NCBI GenBank assembly: GCA_902604525.1
Contig: CACKYY010000013.1
Span: 1-33,797, forward strand
DNA length: 33,797 nucleotides
Reading direction: 5' to 3'
Source: an uncultured Pelagibacteraceae bacterium
GTDB taxonomy: Bacteria; Pseudomonadota; Alphaproteobacteria; Pelagibacterales; Pelagibacteraceae
A model generated the notes under the pieces. The model was given only the letters and a program-made list of their open reading frames with translations. It did not search any database and had not been told where the DNA came from. Shown here piece after piece: positions 30,352 to 33,797 of this stretch. Made by a program: the position numbers and the translations under genes. Position 1 is the first letter of the stretch. Every line of letters starts with the position of its first letter.

Positions 30352-30870
30352 ATGGCTATAAGAACTATTATTACAGAACCTAATAAATTGCTCAGACAAG
30401 TTTCAAAACCAGTAAACCAAGTTGGAAAGGAAGAGCAAAAACTAATGAAAGATATGTTAGAGACTATGTATGCTGCAAACGGAATTGGCCTTGCTGCAAT
30501 ACAAGTTGGAATACCAAAAAGGATTATAGTCATGGATATTTGTAAAGAAGAAAACAAAAAAGAGCCAAGGTATTTTGTAAATCCTGTAATTAAAAATAAA
30601 AATCCTTTAAAAGCAACTTATGAAGAAGGATGCCTTTCGGTTCCAAATCAATTTGCAGATATAGATAGACCAAGCAAATGTGAAATAGAGTATTTAGATT
30701 ATAATGGACAAAAACAATTATTAAAAGCCGAAGGTTTACTTGCTACATGCATACAGCATGAAATGGATCACCTAGAGGGTATATTATTTATCGATTATCT
30801 CTCAAAATTAAAAAGATCAATGATAATTAAAAAATTATCAAAATTAAAATCAAGTTCAGCCGAAGTTTAA
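30352..30870 (+). CDS. def: Peptide deformylase
   Basis: Removes the formyl group from the N-terminal methionine of nascent proteins at the ribosome. The 172 residues carry all three family motifs: GIGLAAIQVG (44-53), EGCLSVP with metal ligand Cys94, and QHEMDHLEG with ligands His136 and His140 and catalytic Glu137. It is followed three bases later by fmt, the enzyme that adds the formyl group, an arrangement found in many bacteria. A TATAAT at 30332-30337 before the start is a candidate minus-10 but has no clear minus-35. Confidence 0.98.
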   Translation: MAIRTIITEPNKLLRQVSKPVNQVGKEEQKLMKDMLETMYAANGIGLAAIQVGIPKRIIVMDICKEENKKEPRYFVNPVIKNKNPLKATYEEGCLSVPNQFADIDRPSKCEIEYLDYNGQKQLLKAEGLLATCIQHEMDHLEGILFIDYLSKLKRSMIIKKLSKLKSSSAEV

Positions 30871-30873
30871 TTC

Positions 30874-31797
30874 ATGGCTAAGAAAATTATTTTTATGGGT
30901 ACACCCATGTTTGCTGTACCAATTTTAAAATCTCTTTATCAAAATGGATATCCTGTGACATGTGTTTATACTCAACCTCCACAAAAATCACATCGTGGAC
31001 AAAAAATTAATAAATCACCTGTTCAAGGAATTTCTGAAACTTTAAATTTAGAGTACAGGGCACCATCAAATTTAAAAGAAAATAAAGAAGAATACGAATT
31101 TTTTAAATCAGTAGATGCAGATCTAGCAATTGTTGTAGCCTATGGAAAAATTATACCTAAAGAATTTTTAAGTTTAACAAAAAAAGGATTTATAAATATA
31201 CATGCATCTATCCTACCCTATTGGAGAGGAGCGGCACCCATACAAAGAGCGATAATGAATTTAGATAAAGAAACTGGTGTCAGTATCATGAAAATAGAAG
31301 AAAAATTAGACACAGGTCCAGTTTGCAATACCTATAAGATCAATATGGAGAATAATTTTAATTCTACTGAAATTGCTGAAAAGTTATCTTTTATTGCCGC
31401 AGAAAAAATTTTAGATAATATCGATGACATACTTGAAGACAAAGCAACTTTCGTGGCTCAAGATCATTCTAAAGCAACTTATGCTACAAAAATTCAAAAG
31501 ACCGAAGGTTTAATTAATTGGACGAGTAATGCAGAAAATATTATAGGAAAAATAAATGGTTTATATCCAGTCCCAGGAGCTTTTTTTATATCAAGTGGTG
31601 AGAGATATAAAATTTTAAAAGCAGAAATTAGCAATGGGATTGGAAATCCGGGACAGGTTCTTAATGACTATTTAGAAATTGCTTGTGGAGATAAGCAATC
31701 AATTAAAGTCATGGAGATACAAAGACAAGGAAAAAGGCCTCAAAATATTGGTGAATTTATGCTTGGTTCAAGAATTAGAAAAGGCCATCAGATTTAA
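30874..31797 (+). CDS. fmt: Methionyl-tRNA formyltransferase
   Basis: Formylates Met-tRNAi with 10-formyl-tetrahydrofolate, giving the initiator fMet-tRNA. The 307 residues match the family. The N-terminal Rossmann domain starts IIFMGTPMFAVPILKSL; the folate-binding and catalytic region is NIHASILPYWRGAAPIQRAI (Asn109, His110) with the conserved Asp in EEKLDTGPV. The C-terminal OB-like tRNA-binding domain includes INWTSNAENIIGKINGLYP and PVPGAFF. It sits between def and truA, and its TAA directly abuts the truA ATG. Confidence 0.98.
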   Translation: MAKKIIFMGTPMFAVPILKSLYQNGYPVTCVYTQPPQKSHRGQKINKSPVQGISETLNLEYRAPSNLKENKEEYEFFKSVDADLAIVVAYGKIIPKEFLSLTKKGFINIHASILPYWRGAAPIQRAIMNLDKETGVSIMKIEEKLDTGPVCNTYKINMENNFNSTEIAEKLSFIAAEKILDNIDDILEDKATFVAQDHSKATYATKIQKTEGLINWTSNAENIIGKINGLYPVPGAFFISSGERYKILKAEISNGIGNPGQVLNDYLEIACGDKQSIKVMEIQRQGKRPQNIGEFMLGSRIRKGHQI

Positions 31798-32538
31798 ATG
31801 GTGAGGTATCAAGTTCTCATTGAATATGTTGGAACAAGTTTTAGAGGCTGGCAGATTCAAAAAAAAGGCTCTACTATTCAAGGATTAATTCAACAATATT
31901 TATCAAAACTTTTAAAAGAAAAAATAATTCTAAATGGATCTGGCAGAACAGATGCGGGTGTACATGCTTACGCTCAGTCAGCTCACTTTGATTGTCAAAA
32001 AAAAATTTTAGATTTAACAAAATTTTTAAAATCAATTAATCATTTTCTTAACAACAAGGGTATAGCAATTACTCAAATTAAAAAAAGAAGTGAAAAATTT
32101 CACTCACGATTTTCTGCCAAACAAAGAATTTATAGATATATAATTTTTAACCAAATAAGTGCTCCTGTAATTGAAAGTGGAAGAGGGTGGCATGTGAGAA
32201 AAATACTAGATGTTGATTTAATGAAAAAAGGAGCAAAAAAATTATTGGGGACGAATGACTATTCAGTATTTAGATCATCAAGTTGTCACGCCAAAAGTCC
32301 AATTAGAACAATTAAATCAATTAAAATAAGAGCATTAAAAAATAAAATTGAAATAGAATTTAAGTCACAATCATTTTTACAACAGCAAGTAAGATCTATG
32401 GTAGGTTGTCTAAAATATTTGGGTGAGAAAAAATGGAATTTAAAAACTTTTGACAAAGTATTTAAATCTAAAAAAAGAGTACTGTGTGCTCCACCAGCAC
32501 CACCTGAAGGGCTTTTTTTATATAGAGTTATTTATTAA
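31798..32538 (+). CDS. truA: tRNA pseudouridine(38-40) synthase
   Basis: Isomerises uridines 38-40 in the anticodon arm of many tRNAs. The 246 residues are typical. The catalytic motif is GSGRTDAGVHAYAQSAHFD with nucleophile Asp52. Other conserved stretches are YVGTSFRGWQIQ near the start, IYRYIIFN, DYSVFRSSSC and FLQQQVRSMVGCLKYLG, ending in PPAPPEGLFLYRVIY. Last gene of the def-fmt-truA run. Its end overlaps the converging SET-domain gene by 21 bases. Confidence 0.97.
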   Translation: MVRYQVLIEYVGTSFRGWQIQKKGSTIQGLIQQYLSKLLKEKIILNGSGRTDAGVHAYAQSAHFDCQKKILDLTKFLKSINHFLNNKGIAITQIKKRSEKFHSRFSAKQRIYRYIIFNQISAPVIESGRGWHVRKILDVDLMKKGAKKLLGTNDYSVFRSSSCHAKSPIRTIKSIKIRALKNKIEIEFKSQSFLQQQVRSMVGCLKYLGEKKWNLKTFDKVFKSKKRVLCAPPAPPEGLFLYRVIY

Positions 32539-33009
32539 TTTTTTCTTATTACTCATAGTAAACTTTTTATTTATTCTCCATCTAGACTCAGCTCTCACTA
32601 TATAGCCACAACAGTTTTTAGATTTGCATTTACATGGAAATTGTTTGTAATTTTCATCGTAACCAAATCCATAATCACAAGTAAATTCTTCACCTTTTTT
32701 AATGTCTCTTATTGCTTTAACCCAAATTTTTAGTCCTTTACCATCATAGTCACAATTGTTATCGCATGAATGATTAATTAAACCTGCAGTATTCCATGGA
32801 AAATCTCCATCAAGATCGTATCTTTTATTTATAGTAAATAAATAAATGGGTTTACCATTATCGTATTTATCAGATTCTTCAGTTTGTTTTTTTGTGATCA
32901 ATTTACCGATGTAATTAATTACCTTAGTTCCAGCTTTAATATCTTTTGTTGCGTAAAGTCCTCTTCCTTTTTTATCTATGGCTGACTTTTTAATTTTGTA
33001 CAATTTCAT
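32518..33009 (-). CDS. SET-domain protein methyltransferase
   Basis: A 163-residue, nearly stand-alone SET domain, expected to transfer methyl from S-adenosylmethionine to a protein lysine. Seen in order are KGRGLYATKDIKAGTKVINY (SET-N), the AdoMet-binding and pseudo-knot motif GLINHSCDNNC (NHS at 79-81), the catalytic-Tyr region EEFTCDYGFGYDE (Tyr113), and a post-SET-like zinc cluster CKCKSKNC (Cys126, Cys128, Cys133). The C-terminus is basic. No pre-SET region is present. Bacterial SET proteins are known; the target here is unknown (ribosomal or DNA-binding proteins are guesses). It is 32 bp downstream of an HDAC-family gene on the same strand and converges on truA. Confidence 0.88.
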   Translation of the reverse strand: MKLYKIKKSAIDKKGRGLYATKDIKAGTKVINYIGKLITKKQTEESDKYDNGKPIYLFTINKRYDLDGDFPWNTAGLINHSCDNNCDYDGKGLKIWVKAIRDIKKGEEFTCDYGFGYDENYKQFPCKCKSKNCCGYIVRAESRWRINKKFTMSNKKKLINNSI

Positions 33010-33041
33010 TTAGATCGTGTTTAGATAGTTATATTAAATTA

Positions 33042-33797
33042 TCAATTAAATTCTATGAGAGCATCAACATGTCTTTTGGTGCTTTCTTGCAAAGCTTTAA
33101 TATCATATCCACCCTCAAGTATTGATACAACATTTCCATTACAAAATGATTTTGAGATCTCTAATGTTCTTTTGGTAATTTTATAAAAATCTTCAGAACT
33201 AAGCCGCAGTTGAGCCAAAGGATCATCAATGTGTGCGTCAAAACCTGCAGAAAACAACAAGAATTCAGGCCTAAACTCTCTTACTTTATTTAAGACATTT
33301 TCGTAAGCGTTTAAATATTCTGCTGCAGATGTTCCAGCTTCAAGGGGGATATTTAATACGTTATTAAAATCACCTTTTTCTTTTTCAGAGCCAGATCCTG
33401 GATAATAAGGATACTGATGAGTAGAAATAAATAAAACTTTTTCGTTATCATAAAAAATGTCTTGCGTACCGTTTCCGTGGTGAACATCAAAATCAATAAT
33501 TGCGATTTTGTTATATTTGTATTTTTCAATTAAGTAATTTGCCCCAACAGCAATATTATTATAGATACAAAAACCCATTGCCTTTTCTTTTTCAGCATGG
33601 TGTCCAGGAGGTCTTACTGCACAAAATGCATTTTTAAACTCTTTTTTCTGCACGCCATCAATTGCAGTTATAATTGAGCCTACAGCATCCTTAGAAGCAT
33701 CTTTGCTACCAGGAGAAACTACGGTGTCTCCGTCAAGAAAATTATATCCTTTTTTTGGAAAAGATTTATCAACTTGATCTATATAATTTGCAGTATG
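33042..33797 (-). CDS. Histone deacetylase-family amidohydrolase, 5'-truncated by the window edge
   Basis: Zinc hydrolase of the HDAC / acetoin-utilisation (AcuC) / acetylpolyamine amidohydrolase superfamily, which removes acyl groups from lysine or polyamines. The frame stays open to the last base, reading HTANYIDQVDKSF then LDGDTVVSPGSKDAS, so the GTG at 33653 is internal and the true start is beyond the window. Catalytic features are the His pair in RPPGHHAE, zinc ligands in IIDFDVHHGNGT and SAGFDAHIDDP, and the glycine loop SILEGGYD. The C-terminus ends RHVDALIEFN. It matches class II-like bacterial HDACs best. Neighbouring a SET-domain gene, it may act in protein-lysine modification, but polyamine deacetylation is equally possible. 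Confidence 0.93.
   Translation of the reverse strand, partial: HTANYIDQVDKSFPKKGYNFLDGDTVVSPGSKDASKDAVGSIITAIDGVQKKEFKNAFCAVRPPGHHAEKEKAMGFCIYNNIAVGANYLIEKYKYNKIAIIDFDVHHGNGTQDIFYDNEKVLFISTHQYPYYPGSGSEKEKGDFNNVLNIPLEAGTSAAEYLNAYENVLNKVREFRPEFLLFSAGFDAHIDDPLAQLRLSSEDFYKITKRTLEISKSFCNGNVVSILEGGYDIKALQESTKRHVDALIEFN

Noticed and set aside
33651..33653. GTG as the start of the HDAC-family gene
   Set aside because: The frame stays open to the window end with family-like residues (LDGDT, SPGSK), so the gene is truncated by the window.

Overview
The window looks like a piece of a SAR11-type (Pelagibacterales, Alphaproteobacteria) chromosome. This is inferred from very low GC, extremely tight gene packing, and alphaproteobacterial gene sets: the block bolA / J-domain gene / cobS / cobT, a RegB-type redox histidine kinase, and a GyrB with the alphaproteobacterial N-terminus. 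The retained aro and gltB genes argue against a host-restricted Rickettsiales genome. No phage, insertion sequence or CRISPR array was seen. Every gap is short; the longest (19552-19854) holds a tRNA gene.

Layout. (1) 1-4346: gltB, cut by the left edge, converging on an alpha/beta hydrolase gene with which it shares stop-codon bases. (2) 5128-14692: a co-directional run that starts with a GT4 glycosyltransferase and continues thrS-infC-rpmI-rplT-pheS-pheT-lepA, mostly with stop and start codons touching or overlapping. (3) 14693-19551: a surface-glycan segment, visibly more AT-rich than its surroundings. It has a GT2 glycosyltransferase and a putative 2OG-Fe(II) oxygenase on the plus strand. 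Converging on them from the minus strand is an asnB-like / tagD-like / tagB-like cassette, which suggests CDP-glycerol synthesis and glycerol-phosphate decoration of an envelope polymer. (4) 19651-19740: tRNA-Ser(GGA), then gyrB and regB as a pair. (5) 23186-26754: cobT, cobS and a J-domain gene on the minus strand, and divergent bolA only 19 bp away. (6) 26743-28348: aroK-aroB on the minus strand. (7) 28406-30326: a 60-aa single-helix membrane protein and a 587-aa exported protein, neither recognised. (8) 30352-32538: def-fmt-truA (N-formyl-methionine cycle and tRNA modification). (9) 32518-33797: a SET-domain methyltransferase and a histone-deacetylase-family gene, the latter cut by the right edge.

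Most genes are core translation, amino-acid and DNA-topology functions. The points most worth a second look are the CobS/CobT/J-domain/BolA block (cobaltochelatase-like subunits in a lineage generally regarded as unable to make B12 de novo), the BolA lacking its invariant histidine, the SET + HDAC pair, the teichoic-acid-like glycan cassette beside a tRNA, the short GyrB, and the unrecognised exported protein. All promoter calls are by eye in very AT-rich DNA and are weak evidence.
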